A stretch of DNA of 64,000 nucleotides from JABSOG01 sp965277695 (GTDB taxonomy: Bacteria; Pseudomonadota; Gammaproteobacteria; Enterobacterales; Alteromonadaceae), in assembly GCA_965277695.1 (NCBI GenBank), contig CBDIDQ010000036.1:1-64000 (forward strand), in the 5' to 3' direction. Made by a program: the position numbers and the translations under genes. Under the pieces are notes generated by a model. That model ran no database searches. It was not told the origin of the DNA and worked only from the letters and a program-made list of their open reading frames with translations. Shown piece after piece: positions 15,365-25,167 of the stretch; the stretch's first letter is position 1; the number at the start of each line of letters is the position of its first letter.

Positions 15365-16398
15365 CCGATCTCTACAGTGCCCCGGGTGCCGACTGGTCTT
15401 TCCATCAGTTGGTCCGGCTGTTACTGCCCACGGGGATCAGCGAAGATGAGATTCTGGATAATATCTCCAGACGGCTGTATTTTGAAGCCTCTCAGGCGAT
15501 GGACTTTCCGCCGGGTGAAATTCGTCGGGTTAAAATGGCTAAGCCTGATGAACCTAAGCCTGATGAACCTAAGCCTGATGAAAAGGATGATCTGCTGAGC
15601 GATGGTAAAACCCATATTACCTGCACCAATTACAATATTTCTGGGCTTGGCGGACCAATGCCTCAGCCGTTTTCTGATATGTTGAGAGAAAACCAGAACA
15701 CGGGTGACGGGGCTATGGGGGCCTTTTTTAATCTGTTTAATAACCGTATTCAGGGGCTGCGTTATCTGGTAACTGCTCGCACTGATAATACCCTGACCAA
15801 TACCTTGGCACCGGATTCTGTTACTGGTCATGTGATGTTGTCGTTAAGTGGTCATCTTTATAAGCAGCAACAACAATTGCATGAACAAACTGGCGATACC
15901 TTGCTTAACATGGCAGGTAGTTTAGCCAATGTCAGGATGTCATTGCCCACTATTCGCCAGCTGCTGGGTACCGTATTAGATTTGAAATTGATTGAAATGA
16001 ACAGTTTGCTTGGCCGTTGGTTAACGGTTGATCCAATCGATCATACCCATTTGGGATTGGCCAATCATCGGTTGGGTGGCGAAGCCACTTTAGGACGTAA
16101 AATTTGGGACCAGCAAGCGGCTATCGAGTTGATTGTAGGTCCAATGCCAGCGACTCGTGCTGCCGAGTTGGTGCCAGCCGGAGTTGACCATCATAAATTG
16201 AAAAACCTGGTGGAATGGATTTGCGACCGCCGTTGTGATTGCAAAATTACCCTGGTATTGAGTGATGAAGTAGGTGGTGTCGCCCAGTTGAGTAAAGACA
16301 ATGATAAGGCCAGCGCATTAGGGTTTGCTTCGTGGTTAAGCGGCAAGCGAGATGCGCAGAAGCGAGTGAGTTTTATGCTCAATTTGATGAGCTATTGA
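15328..16398 (+). CDS. tssG: T6SS baseplate protein TssG
   Basis: TssG/VasB family: ADWSFHQLVRLLLP near the start, ISGLGGPMPQPFSDMLRENQ in the middle, and the MGAFFNLFNNRIQGLRY motif. A low-complexity KPDEPKPDEPKPDE stretch (about residues 73-90), coded by 15-bp repeats around 15540-15585, is an insertion. The ATG at 15328 is preferred, with GAAGGGG upstream; an in-frame TTG at 15319 is possible. It overlaps the end of tssF. Confidence 0.9.
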   Translation: MATTHWRTGYTVADLYSAPGADWSFHQLVRLLLPTGISEDEILDNISRRLYFEASQAMDFPPGEIRRVKMAKPDEPKPDEPKPDEKDDLLSDGKTHITCTNYNISGLGGPMPQPFSDMLRENQNTGDGAMGAFFNLFNNRIQGLRYLVTARTDNTLTNTLAPDSVTGHVMLSLSGHLYKQQQQLHEQTGDTLLNMAGSLANVRMSLPTIRQLLGTVLDLKLIEMNSLLGRWLTVDPIDHTHLGLANHRLGGEATLGRKIWDQQAAIELIVGPMPATRAAELVPAGVDHHKLKNLVEWICDRRCDCKITLVLSDEVGGVAQLSKDNDKASALGFASWLSGKRDAQKRVSFMLNLMSY

Positions 16399-16428
16399 TT
16401 TAATTAACAATTGAAGGGTGTTGACAAA

Positions 16429-16902
16429 ATGTATCGAATTATAACACTGTTGGGGTTGTTGATATTACTCGGTTTAGGCGGTTGTTCGAGCTTTTATATT
16501 CCGTTTGTGTCAGAGAAGACCACGGATTTATCGAGCATTAATATTGTCTCTACCGCCCAGAGTAACCGTAATGTACCGGTGGCGATTGACTTGGTGTTTA
16601 TTTATAAAACTACCCTCAAACCGATGTTTATCCCTTTTGGGGCGCGTGAGTGGTATGAGAACAAAGCGGCGTTGATGTTACGCCATGATGAGTTTATTGA
16701 TGTTGCACATTTTGAAGTGGTGCCTTTTAGCAATATGGAAGAGGTGACCTTACCCGAAGATTGTGGTGACGCTATTCAGGTCTTACTGTTTGCTAATTTT
16801 ATCGCAACCGATGGACAGTATGCCGCCGATATCACCACCTTTGATGAATTACAAATAACCCTGAGTGAAAACGGTTATCAACTGGAAGAATTGGATCCAT
16901 GA
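16429..16902 (+). CDS. tssJ: T6SS outer-membrane lipoprotein TssJ
   Basis: A lipoprotein signal peptide with lipobox LGLGGC puts the lipidated Cys at residue 19. The rest (about 138 residues) is a beta-sandwich-like periplasmic domain typical of TssJ/SciN, which anchors the TssL-TssM membrane complex to the outer membrane. The ATG at 16429 follows GAAGGGTG; an in-frame TTG lies at 16411. Its stop overlaps the tssK start in an ATGA arrangement. Confidence 0.85.
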   Translation: MYRIITLLGLLILLGLGGCSSFYIPFVSEKTTDLSSINIVSTAQSNRNVPVAIDLVFIYKTTLKPMFIPFGAREWYENKAALMLRHDEFIDVAHFEVVPFSNMEEVTLPEDCGDAIQVLLFANFIATDGQYAADITTFDELQITLSENGYQLEELDP

Positions 16903-18299
16903 ATAAAACCCTGCAACCGACCAATCAGTCACCACAAGCCATTTGCTGGCATGAAGGAATGTTGCTTTCACCGCAACACTTTCAGCAAAACCAGATTTAC
17001 TGGGCGTCACAGTTACAACAACTGTCGTCTAATCTGGTGCAGCATCGCTGGGGGGTGATCCACATGAGTATTGATGAAGGCCGCTTGCTCGAAGGTGAGG
17101 TGTTTATCAAGCAACTGGTGGCAATAATGCCCGATGGTCTGCAAATTAATTATGACGTCGAACACGATAAAGAACTGAAACTGGTATTGGCCGATTCTGA
17201 AGATTTGGCCAACAACAGCAACGGTAGAATTAAAGTGTATTTAACCGTGCCTATCAGAGTGCCTGGCAGTGCTAGTGAAACCGCCGATATTCGCCGTTTT
17301 TCAGTGGTCGATGGTGAACCAGTTAAAGACGATAATACTGGTGATGGTGATTTGGTAATGCAACGATTGCAACCCATCATGACTTTGCAGGCGGTTAATC
17401 GGGTTAAAGCCCAGTATGTTGAATTACCGTTATTTGAGGTGCATCAACCGGATGGCGGTCATTACGAAGTGAGTCAGTATTGTCCACCAATGCTGGGGGT
17501 TTGCGCTGATGACTTTGTTCAGGTTAAAGACTTTGCGGTGGAGCGTAGACCGTTGCAACAACGCTTGCAGGCAGTGGCTGTTGCCACGCGCAAAAAAGCT
17601 CGGCAGTTGGCAGGTTTTTCAGAGGATGGCGAAGAGTGCCTTGGTAGCCGGGTCAGTGAACAACATCGTATTTGGATCCGCGCCATGGTGCTTAATCTGC
17701 CGGAATTTGAATTGCTAGCAGATAATCGAGATAGCTCCCCTTGGGAAGTGTATTTGGCGTTGGCGAGGATGATAGGTTCGGTTAGTGCTTTGGACCCCAA
17801 TGGTATTCCACCGAAACTGGCGCGTTATGATCATAAAGATATCAATAGTAGCCTGAGTGTGGCGCTAGATTACGTGGGCGGCTTGCTCGATCAGGTTAAC
17901 TTGCGTTACACCAGCATCGTGTTTGATGAAGGCCGTGATGGGGTATTTACCCTGACTTATGATAAAGCTTGGGCAGGGCGGGACTTGTTGATTGAACTCA
18001 AACCCAGAGAAGAAACTACTCAGGCCGATTTAGTGGAATGGCTGACGTCGTGTCGTATTGCCTCGTCAACCCAGCATAAAGACTTGTCAACTAAACGCTT
18101 GTTAGGGGCCGAAGCTGAGCAAGTTGATTTTGATGAAAAGACCGGGATCACCGCAATGCCGGGTCATGCACTGTTTATGATCAAGATGGATGAACAGTAT
18201 ATTAAAGTGGGGCAAACGCTACTGGTGACGTGTACCAGCGGTAAACTCAAAGCGTTGCAACCCAAACGCATCGTGCTGCATTTGCCGCACGAATCCTGA
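16899..18299 (+). CDS. tssK: T6SS baseplate-membrane connector TssK
   Basis: Trimeric adaptor linking the baseplate to the TssL-TssM complex. The opening ICWHEGMLLSPQHFQQNQIY is the family hallmark. LNLPEFELLADNRDSSPWEV and YDHKDINSSLSVALDYV are further conserved blocks. 466 residues, normal length. The ATG overlaps the tssJ stop by four bases, so translation is probably coupled. Confidence 0.93.
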   Translation: MNKTLQPTNQSPQAICWHEGMLLSPQHFQQNQIYWASQLQQLSSNLVQHRWGVIHMSIDEGRLLEGEVFIKQLVAIMPDGLQINYDVEHDKELKLVLADSEDLANNSNGRIKVYLTVPIRVPGSASETADIRRFSVVDGEPVKDDNTGDGDLVMQRLQPIMTLQAVNRVKAQYVELPLFEVHQPDGGHYEVSQYCPPMLGVCADDFVQVKDFAVERRPLQQRLQAVAVATRKKARQLAGFSEDGEECLGSRVSEQHRIWIRAMVLNLPEFELLADNRDSSPWEVYLALARMIGSVSALDPNGIPPKLARYDHKDINSSLSVALDYVGGLLDQVNLRYTSIVFDEGRDGVFTLTYDKAWAGRDLLIELKPREETTQADLVEWLTSCRIASSTQHKDLSTKRLLGAEAEQVDFDEKTGITAMPGHALFMIKMDEQYIKVGQTLLVTCTSGKLKALQPKRIVLHLPHES

Positions 18300-18317
18300 T
18301 CAGGAAATTACACCGAT

Positions 18318-19064
18318 ATGAGCGCAGAATCCATCAACCTGGTTGACCTGATCAGCCAGTTTTATCAGCAAATCGCCAAGATCAAGTTGTGGATCCGCGA
18401 TGGTCAGCTGAGCAGTGAGGTGGTGGCTATCCTGAAATTGGATAACATGCCCAGTGACTCAGAGCTAGCCGTTGCGGTGAGTCTGGTTTTAAACCAGTGG
18501 ATCGCCCGCAAAAAACTCGGCTTTGAGAAAAAACTCACCGACCGGGAAAGCTATATGCTCAATAAAGCCATGTTTGCGATGATTTGTCTGGCTGATGAAC
18601 TGTTGATCATGGAGCTGGACTGGCCGGGCAAACCCTATTGGCATGATGTGTTGCTCGAAGAGCAAAATTATCAGAGCAGTTCTGCCGGGGTGGCGCTTTA
18701 TCATGATATTGACGAGTTATTGGCCCACAACAGTCACGATGAACTGGAACGACAGTTGGCGGCGGTTTATCTGCTGGTGCTGCGTTTGGGATTTTCTGGC
18801 CGTCATCGTGATCAACCAGAAGTGTTGGCTGATTATCGCAAAAAGCTGTTTAAAATCGTTAACCGGGGACAAGCCGAAGTGGAAGAGCCCATTACTACCG
18901 ATGCCTACGAACAACGTTTGGTATCGCATCAAGAACAACGATTAGCCCCATTATCTAACTGGTATCGTGCGATAGCGATTGGTGCCGGGGTATATTTGGC
19001 CGCAGGTGCTGTAGTTTGGTACTCCTTGACGTGGACCTTGAACCAATGGATGGGCGGATTATGA
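18318..19064 (+). CDS. tssL: T6SS inner-membrane protein TssL (DotU type)
   Basis: IcmH/DotU family. The cytoplasmic hook domain contains MFAMICLADELLIMELDWPG and VYLLVLRLGFSGRHRDQ. A single C-terminal membrane helix (AIAIGAGVYLAAGAVVWYSL) anchors it. There is no peptidoglycan-binding OmpA extension, as in short TssL proteins. 248 residues. It ends overlapping the tssM start (ATGA). Confidence 0.92.
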   Translation: MSAESINLVDLISQFYQQIAKIKLWIRDGQLSSEVVAILKLDNMPSDSELAVAVSLVLNQWIARKKLGFEKKLTDRESYMLNKAMFAMICLADELLIMELDWPGKPYWHDVLLEEQNYQSSSAGVALYHDIDELLAHNSHDELERQLAAVYLLVLRLGFSGRHRDQPEVLADYRKKLFKIVNRGQAEVEEPITTDAYEQRLVSHQEQRLAPLSNWYRAIAIGAGVYLAAGAVVWYSLTWTLNQWMGGL

Positions 19065-22000
19065 ATGAAATAATGGATTGGTTAAACGGCCAGTGGTTGG
19101 AGATCACCGAGTTGTTGGCTGGTTTGCAGGCGCAGTTAAGTGATCGCTTGTTGCCACTGATTGAAGAATTGCGACCGATTTGGCAAGACCCACTGTGGCA
19201 AGCACTAGCGTTGATTTTGTTGATTGTGGTGGTGTTGTTTCTCGGTAGCTGGCTGATCAAGACGGGCAAATCTGTATTTACCTCTTTGTTTGAGTTTTTG
19301 CAAAAAGCAGTGAAAACCGTGGCGGGCTGGGTGTGGACACCGATTAGCTGGTTGTTACGTCTGTTTGGTAAAGGCAAAGAAGGTGGTAATAAAAAATCCC
19401 GTTGGCAGTGGGTTAGTATGATCCGGGTGCGCCGTGCGGTTAATGCGATGCAATATTTAACCACCCGGCGAGATTGGCGTTATCAGTCACCGTGGTTTTT
19501 GTTGATTGGTGAGGCGCAAAGTGGCAAGAGTGCTTTTATTCAGTCGGTACAGCAAGGGCGTCGGGCGCAGCTGTTAGCGAGAGAAAAGCGTTTGAAAGAT
19601 CCCGGTAGTGGCTGGCATTTCTTCGACCATGGGGTGGTGATTGATCAAGATAACCATATCAAAAGTCGATCAGTCGAAGGTCTAGCAACCAATGAGCAAA
19701 GTGATGGAGTTAACATTAATAACGCTGAGGTCAGTGAAGAGGCCCGTAATGAACGCTTTAATTATCTGATCCAATTGTTGCACTGGTATCGGCCAGAAAG
19801 ACCCGTTGACGGTATATTGTTAACGATATCGGGCAAGACTTTGTTGCACACCACAAGTTCGGCAGAGCTACAAATATTGGGTGAGCAGCTGTTCAATCAG
19901 TTATGGCAAATTCAAAAGAAAAGTGGCTTTGTGTTGCCGGTTTATGTGGTGGTGACCCAGTGTGATCATGTATCCGGTTTTGCTTCATTTTGGCAGGCAC
20001 AGCAAAGTGACAGACATAATGAAATGATTGGTTGGTCTAATCCTTATCGGCTCGATAGTGCCTACTCATCCGAGTGGGTCGGGCAGGCGTTTAGCGGCTT
20101 GTTTAGTGACTTGCAAGAAGCTCAGTTGCAGGTGGCGGCCAGTGGTAAGCCGATCAGTGATATTGATCATTTTATGTTGTTTTTACAACAATTCAGTGCA
20201 TTGCAGGCTCCGCTGACAGAGGTGATGAGCGGAGCTTTTGCTCGCAGCAGTTTTCAGGAAGCTTTGCCATTACGGGGCATTTATTTTACCGGTCAGTTGG
20301 ATCAAAAAGTGGCCTTTAGTGAAGACCTGATGAGTGAAAAAGTGTTTGCTGAAAGACATTTGGCATTTCCGCTGGAAAAACGTCGCTTTTCTAATCAGAA
20401 GACTTTGCGCCGCTTTCAATGGGGCTCACTGCTCGGTGCCGTGGTGATGGTAATACTGATGTCGGCGGACAGTTATCGGTTGCAAGGTTATATGAGTTAT
20501 ACCGAAGATAACTTGCGTCGGCTGATGGAGATCAAACAAGATTGTACTCGTGAAGGGCTAGACAGTTACCGGATGTTGGATGGTTTAACGCAGATCAGCG
20601 ATAAGCCGCTACTGCTATCTTTGCCTTTGTCATGGTTTAATACCCAGTCTCATAAAGAGGCGGTGATGGTGGCCGACGAGATGATGAAACCGGTATTGTT
20701 TGCCAGCCTTGATTGTCGTTTGAAGCTCAGAGCAGAAAGGTTACGATTGCAAACCAAAGACGATACACAGGTCACCGATTATCGCTTAGAGGTGAAAAAC
20801 CTTGAAGTATACAGCCGCTTGTTGAGTGACTTTCAGTTGAATCGGGAGCGTTTTTTGACCTTAGCTGGTCCGTTGGAATCTGAGCATGATGTCGGCCGAG
20901 TCTTTACCCCGTTGCTTAAATATCTCTATGACAGACCTATTCCCCCTAGTGTCGACCCTAGCGCCGACCTGGTGGCTGAAGCGGTGCAATTACTCAGTTT
21001 TAACGTCAATTGGGATGAAAAAGGTCACAGTCTGATTGGTCGTACTAAACAACTCAAACACCTCGATGTGCTGACCAAACAACTACAACAGACACTGATC
21101 AATCATGCCAATGACGTGCCGTTAGAGGCGATGCAACAGGTGAGTGAAAATGTGACGGTGACACCACTAGATCAAACCCTGAAACCGTCGGTATTGCTCA
21201 CCGATATCAATGATTTTCAGCGCTGGCTGGAGAAAACCGAGCGTGATTGGTTGTCTGCGACGCCATTGACCAGCCCTTGTGGTTCGATTTATCAGGTGCT
21301 GAACGTACTGAGCGAAACCTTAATTGACGATGGATTTAACGAAGAACATTTAAATCGGATCGTGGCACGTTTTTCTGCGCAAGAGTGTGATTCGGTGGTA
21401 CGGCGCAATTTGAAAAATTTGCATGTTTCGCCTTTTGGTGATTTGTTTGTGCTCAGTGAAGAAGGGCGTTTGGTCGTGGCACCAGTGCTAGAGCGGTTAA
21501 CCGCTCAGGTTGGGGCGCTGGAAGCACTGAATTTTGTTAAAGGGCAGTATCCACCAATGTCTGCTTCTGCCGAGGCTGTAGTGGTTTGGCGTGAAGCACC
21601 ACTACAAAGTGTGGTGAATTCTTTGCTGAGTTATCAGCAATTTATTCTTGACCATAGCCGTTTTGAAACCCCGTTTTTTGCTACTGTATTACAGAGTCGA
21701 TTAGAACAGGTGGTGGAGCGATTGCTGGGTGAAGCGATGGTACGGCCTTCGCAATTGCCGCCGAGTCAGTATGTGATTGATGATTTGACCACGTATAACG
21801 AAGCGCAACTGGGTCAGTCGGTGGCCAGCTTTAAATCGGTGAGTGAGTTGTTGTTGCAAATTCGCAGTTTATTGCAACAGCTGGGGGACAATGGTAATAC
21901 CATTCGCTTGCAGCAGAGCAGCCAGATGTTTGTGTTGCAACAGTTGCAATTGCTTGATGGTTTGATGGCCAGTAATCAACTGTATCAACCAGTGGCTGAT

Positions 22001-23296
22001 CCGCGTTGGGACACTCGGGATTTTGCCCGCACTCTGTTTAACCTCGATACTGATAAGCAAATTGATAGTTATTTGACCAGCCAGCGTCAGCGAGTCAGTT
22101 ATTTGGGCTTTAGTTATGCTGCGCCGTTGATCACCTATTTGCAAAACAGTGGTGGTGGTAGTTTGAATGATAAAGTGGCCCAGCGTTGGTTGCATACTTT
22201 AACTGACCTGAGCCAGTTTGAGCGAGAAGTGCCAGATAATCAGGTGGTGCGGCTGGATGATTTTGTTGGCGTCACCTTAGTCGGGTTGACCAATGATAAT
22301 TGTGCGGAGTATTCGTCATTACAGAATCCGCCGTCTAATGACAGTTGGTTCTCGACCCGTCAGGTGCAGCTGGAGCGTCAGGTGAGTGTGCATTGTCAGG
22401 ATGCCGGTGAGAATAAGGTGATCAATCGTTACTTGACTATTCGGGAACGGTTTAATCGTCAATTACGGGGTAAATTTCCGTTTGCTGATATTGCCAAAGC
22501 GGGGATCAGAGAAGTTAGCAGTCGCCAGTTACGTCGTTTCTTTGAATTCTATCGCGATGCGTCGAAAAACCTGTTGAATGAAATGAATGATTTAGAGAGC
22601 GATCAACCTGGCAGTATTCCGGTGTCGTGGCGTAATTTTATCAGTCAGTTAAACAGTGCTGATGCGTTTTTCCAGCAAACCTGGGATAGCAAACTTAAAG
22701 GTTGGCAGGTACCGCTGAGTGTGGAGTTTTCGCCTTATTCACAATATGGTAATGGCGGCAATCAAATCATCAGCTGGAACTTGCATAGTGGTCAAAAGCA
22801 GCTGACTTATCCGGATTTATTCCCCGGTATTGATGGCGAGCCGATGTTAGCTGAGAAAAACACCCTGTTCTGGCAGGTGGGTGATCCGCTTAAATTAGGT
22901 TTGCGTTGGGCCACAGGTTCAGCCTTTGTGCCACTGCAACTGCCTGATGTGCCTATGGATGCACCGTTACAGGTCAATCAGAGCAATGGTACTGCGTTGT
23001 TTAGCAGCCGAGGTGAATGGGCATTGTTTGAATGGCTGGCGAAGTATGCCAGTGATGGTGTTAACAGCCTCAAAGCGGCGCAACTGAATGAACGATTACT
23101 GGCGTTTCATGTGCCAGTGGTGTTGAAAGGGGTTGACGATGCGGCTGTCGAGCAGACAACAACACCTACGGCTCAAGCGTATGTTAGCCAATCAAATATT
23201 TTGCTCTGGGCAGAGGTGCTCAATAGTGAAGGCGATAAAGAGCGCTTGTTGTTACCCGGTGTGTTGCCCGGGTTTGCGCCAGGGTTTAACGATTAA
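19061..23296 (+). CDS. tssM: T6SS inner-membrane protein TssM (IcmF type)
   Basis: About 1411 residues. One N-terminal membrane helix (LALILLIVVVLFLGSWLI, about residues 48-65) precedes the cytoplasmic NTPase-like domain with an intact Walker A GEAQSGKS (about 150) and the VVVTQCDHVSGF block. A further membrane helix (SLLGAVVMVILMSAD, about 460) leads to the large periplasmic domain with C-terminal TssJ-binding beta-domain. Unlike many TssM proteins, I see only one helix before the NTPase domain. The ATG at 19061 overlaps tssL and is preferred to an in-frame TTG at 19016. Confidence 0.93.
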   Translation: MNEIMDWLNGQWLEITELLAGLQAQLSDRLLPLIEELRPIWQDPLWQALALILLIVVVLFLGSWLIKTGKSVFTSLFEFLQKAVKTVAGWVWTPISWLLRLFGKGKEGGNKKSRWQWVSMIRVRRAVNAMQYLTTRRDWRYQSPWFLLIGEAQSGKSAFIQSVQQGRRAQLLAREKRLKDPGSGWHFFDHGVVIDQDNHIKSRSVEGLATNEQSDGVNINNAEVSEEARNERFNYLIQLLHWYRPERPVDGILLTISGKTLLHTTSSAELQILGEQLFNQLWQIQKKSGFVLPVYVVVTQCDHVSGFASFWQAQQSDRHNEMIGWSNPYRLDSAYSSEWVGQAFSGLFSDLQEAQLQVAASGKPISDIDHFMLFLQQFSALQAPLTEVMSGAFARSSFQEALPLRGIYFTGQLDQKVAFSEDLMSEKVFAERHLAFPLEKRRFSNQKTLRRFQWGSLLGAVVMVILMSADSYRLQGYMSYTEDNLRRLMEIKQDCTREGLDSYRMLDGLTQISDKPLLLSLPLSWFNTQSHKEAVMVADEMMKPVLFASLDCRLKLRAERLRLQTKDDTQVTDYRLEVKNLEVYSRLLSDFQLNRERFLTLAGPLESEHDVGRVFTPLLKYLYDRPIPPSVDPSADLVAEAVQLLSFNVNWDEKGHSLIGRTKQLKHLDVLTKQLQQTLINHANDVPLEAMQQVSENVTVTPLDQTLKPSVLLTDINDFQRWLEKTERDWLSATPLTSPCGSIYQVLNVLSETLIDDGFNEEHLNRIVARFSAQECDSVVRRNLKNLHVSPFGDLFVLSEEGRLVVAPVLERLTAQVGALEALNFVKGQYPPMSASAEAVVVWREAPLQSVVNSLLSYQQFILDHSRFETPFFATVLQSRLEQVVERLLGEAMVRPSQLPPSQYVIDDLTTYNEAQLGQSVASFKSVSELLLQIRSLLQQLGDNGNTIRLQQSSQMFVLQQLQLLDGLMASNQLYQPVADPRWDTRDFARTLFNLDTDKQIDSYLTSQRQRVSYLGFSYAAPLITYLQNSGGGSLNDKVAQRWLHTLTDLSQFEREVPDNQVVRLDDFVGVTLVGLTNDNCAEYSSLQNPPSNDSWFSTRQVQLERQVSVHCQDAGENKVINRYLTIRERFNRQLRGKFPFADIAKAGIREVSSRQLRRFFEFYRDASKNLLNEMNDLESDQPGSIPVSWRNFISQLNSADAFFQQTWDSKLKGWQVPLSVEFSPYSQYGNGGNQIISWNLHSGQKQLTYPDLFPGIDGEPMLAEKNTLFWQVGDPLKLGLRWATGSAFVPLQLPDVPMDAPLQVNQSNGTALFSSRGEWALFEWLAKYASDGVNSLKAAQLNERLLAFHVPVVLKGVDDAAVEQTTTPTAQAYVSQSNILLWAEVLNSEGDKERLLLPGVLPGFAPGFND

Positions 23297-23338
23297 CGAT
23301 TAACAAGTAAAAATCAACAATCAATGGCAGGTGTGGTA

Positions 23339-24502
23339 ATGAGATTATCAACAGCAGAACAATCAGCAGATGACTATATTGGTTATCATTTTGGCCAGAG
23401 CTTAACGGAATTACTAGCTCCGATTGGTGATAACGAAGTCGGTGAGTCGGTACGTCATAATGGCGTCTACTTTAATATCAAAGAGGCTCGTCAGGCTGAT
23501 GATCCCACTTTGCCGTTGGGGGTGTGGACACACGACTTGAAAACCGCCGACTGGCATTTGGTGAAACAGCTGGCACTTAATGCATTGGCACAGAAGAGCA
23601 AAGATTTACAGTTGGGTGTGTGGTTATTTGAAGCCAACATTCATATCCATGGCTTTGCTGGCATTGCGCCTGCGGCGTTGTTGATTCAGGAGCTTTGCGA
23701 GCAATACTGGCCGACGATGCATCCGGAGATGGTTGATGGTGATGTTGAATATCGCACCAATCCGATCAACTGGATGAATGATAAATTGACGCCTATTTTA
23801 GGTATGTTAAGCATCACCCGGGCGCAACTCGATGGCAATGATTTTAGCTGGAATGACTGGGAAACGGCTCAGCGTTATGATCAGCTTAAATCAAAACAAC
23901 AGATTGATGTCAACAAATGGGAAGGGGCAACCCCTCAGGCTTTCAAGCAACGTCTTGGAGCCACCAGTTCAGATAATTTACTGACAGTTGTATGGGAACT
24001 CGAAGATGGGTTGTCGGCATTGTCACAGCTGCAAGATTGGATGGATGACCATTGTGGTACTGAAAGTCCCAGCTTAATGGATATGACCGGATTGATTGGC
24101 CGGATCTACGATATGCTCGGCAATGAATTACAACGTCGAGGTGTTTCACTGATATCCAGTGATGAGCAGCTGTTATTAGCGGCTGATGGCGGTGAAGGCG
24201 GCGAAGGTGATGGTATCGACGATGGCGAAGGCGGCGGTGAAGGTAATAATAGTGGTGGTTCAGGTGGCGGCTCAGGCAATGGACCAATCAGAGATCGCAA
24301 CGATGCTTTTATTTGCTTGCGCAAAGCGGCAGAGTTTTTAATGAATGACGACCCACACAGCCCGGTGCCTTATTTAGTTTACACCGCCTGTGACTGGGGT
24401 GAAAAAACCGCCCCAGATTTGTATCAGGAGCTGTTTTTGCTCAAAGGTGGACAGTTGAATATCTTTGAGATGATGGGGCTTAATACTGAAGATAAAAGGT
24501 AA
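23339..24502 (+). CDS. tssA: T6SS baseplate/sheath-assembly protein TssA
   Basis: ImpA_N family. The conserved N-terminal block includes GVYFNIKEARQADD, GVWTHDLKTADWHLV and LCEQYWPTMHP. A Gly/Glu/Ser-rich linker (about residues 285-320) leads to a C-terminal region (RKAAEFLMNDDPHSPVPYLV) seen in TssA proteins with short C-terminal domains. TssA coordinates baseplate priming and tail polymerisation. The ATG at 23339 has AGGTG five bases upstream; the ATG at 23324 lacks a ribosome site. It is the last gene of the operon, 32 bases from the convergent ptuB. Confidence 0.85.
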   Translation: MRLSTAEQSADDYIGYHFGQSLTELLAPIGDNEVGESVRHNGVYFNIKEARQADDPTLPLGVWTHDLKTADWHLVKQLALNALAQKSKDLQLGVWLFEANIHIHGFAGIAPAALLIQELCEQYWPTMHPEMVDGDVEYRTNPINWMNDKLTPILGMLSITRAQLDGNDFSWNDWETAQRYDQLKSKQQIDVNKWEGATPQAFKQRLGATSSDNLLTVVWELEDGLSALSQLQDWMDDHCGTESPSLMDMTGLIGRIYDMLGNELQRRGVSLISSDEQLLLAADGGEGGEGDGIDDGEGGGEGNNSGGSGGGSGNGPIRDRNDAFICLRKAAEFLMNDDPHSPVPYLVYTACDWGEKTAPDLYQELFLLKGGQLNIFEMMGLNTEDKR

Positions 24503-24534
24503 GGGTAAAGGTTGAGGAAAAGGCTGCGTCTTTG

Positions 24535-25167
24535 TTATATCTCCAACCACTGTTGCAAAATATTGATCACCGCCGGGGTAAACGGTTCGAGTTTGCCCGT
24601 TGTTGGCTGGCTGATTTCATCAAGAACTATGCGAATTAGATCCTCGTCTTCGAGCCCTTGACTAGGGTCGACACCGTTGCAATACATTAGGTTATCAATA
24701 AATTGCTTTCTTGTTTCAATAATATCTCGGTTATTGTTGTGATTGTCGCCGAGGTTTAATATTTCAACTGACTGCTGCGCCCTTTCAGTTAACCCCTCTA
24801 TTCGACCACTCAGGTAGAATTTGAACTCTGTTTCACATTCATCCATTAAGGGTGTCAGTGGTAATGGTTGGTGTCCGTGAGCTTTATCACATTGCTTAGG
24901 GGTTTCGCAGCTGGCGACAATGTTTTGATGATCTAAAGTGCGGTGGGCTGAACCGCTCTGTGCTTCGACATGTTCGTTATGACAGGATTGGTTGTCACCA
25001 GTGATCTCTGCACAACAATACGCACAAAGGTAAAATTGTTCAGTAGTGCAGGCATGTCTAATGCTTTGACGCACTAGTGCTGGCAAGTCCTTATAATGAC
25101 CGTTTGGGTTTTGCCTTTTCCATTGGCTTAAGGTGTTTGGCTCAGTTCCTTTAGAGATTGTTAGCAT
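24535..25167 (-). CDS. ptuB: HNH nuclease, Septu PtuB / retron-associated TIGR02646 type
   Basis: 210-residue putative effector nuclease. Zinc and HNH-type residues are visible: C48xxC51 (LCAYCCAEI) and H63-N-E-H66 (CHNEHVEAQ), then CETPKQCDKAHG. The organisation matches the HNH proteins paired with PtuA ATPases in Septu anti-phage systems and with some retrons. No reverse transcriptase is nearby, so Septu is the better label. Its ATG lies inside the end of ptuA (17-base overlap), so translation is coupled. If the ptuA TGA is real, coupling still works only if the downstream part of ptuA is translated. Confidence 0.82.
   Translation of the reverse strand: MLTISKGTEPNTLSQWKRQNPNGHYKDLPALVRQSIRHACTTEQFYLCAYCCAEITGDNQSCHNEHVEAQSGSAHRTLDHQNIVASCETPKQCDKAHGHQPLPLTPLMDECETEFKFYLSGRIEGLTERAQQSVEILNLGDNHNNNRDIIETRKQFIDNLMYCNGVDPSQGLEDEDLIRIVLDEISQPTTGKLEPFTPAVINILQQWLEI

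Noticed and set aside
15421..15831. 136-codon minus-strand frame inside tssG
   Set aside because: Shadow of a well-supported T6SS gene; its repeats mirror the KPDEP repeat.
24106..24324. Minus-strand Pro/Ser-rich frame
   Set aside because: It is the antisense of the Gly/Ser linker in TssA.
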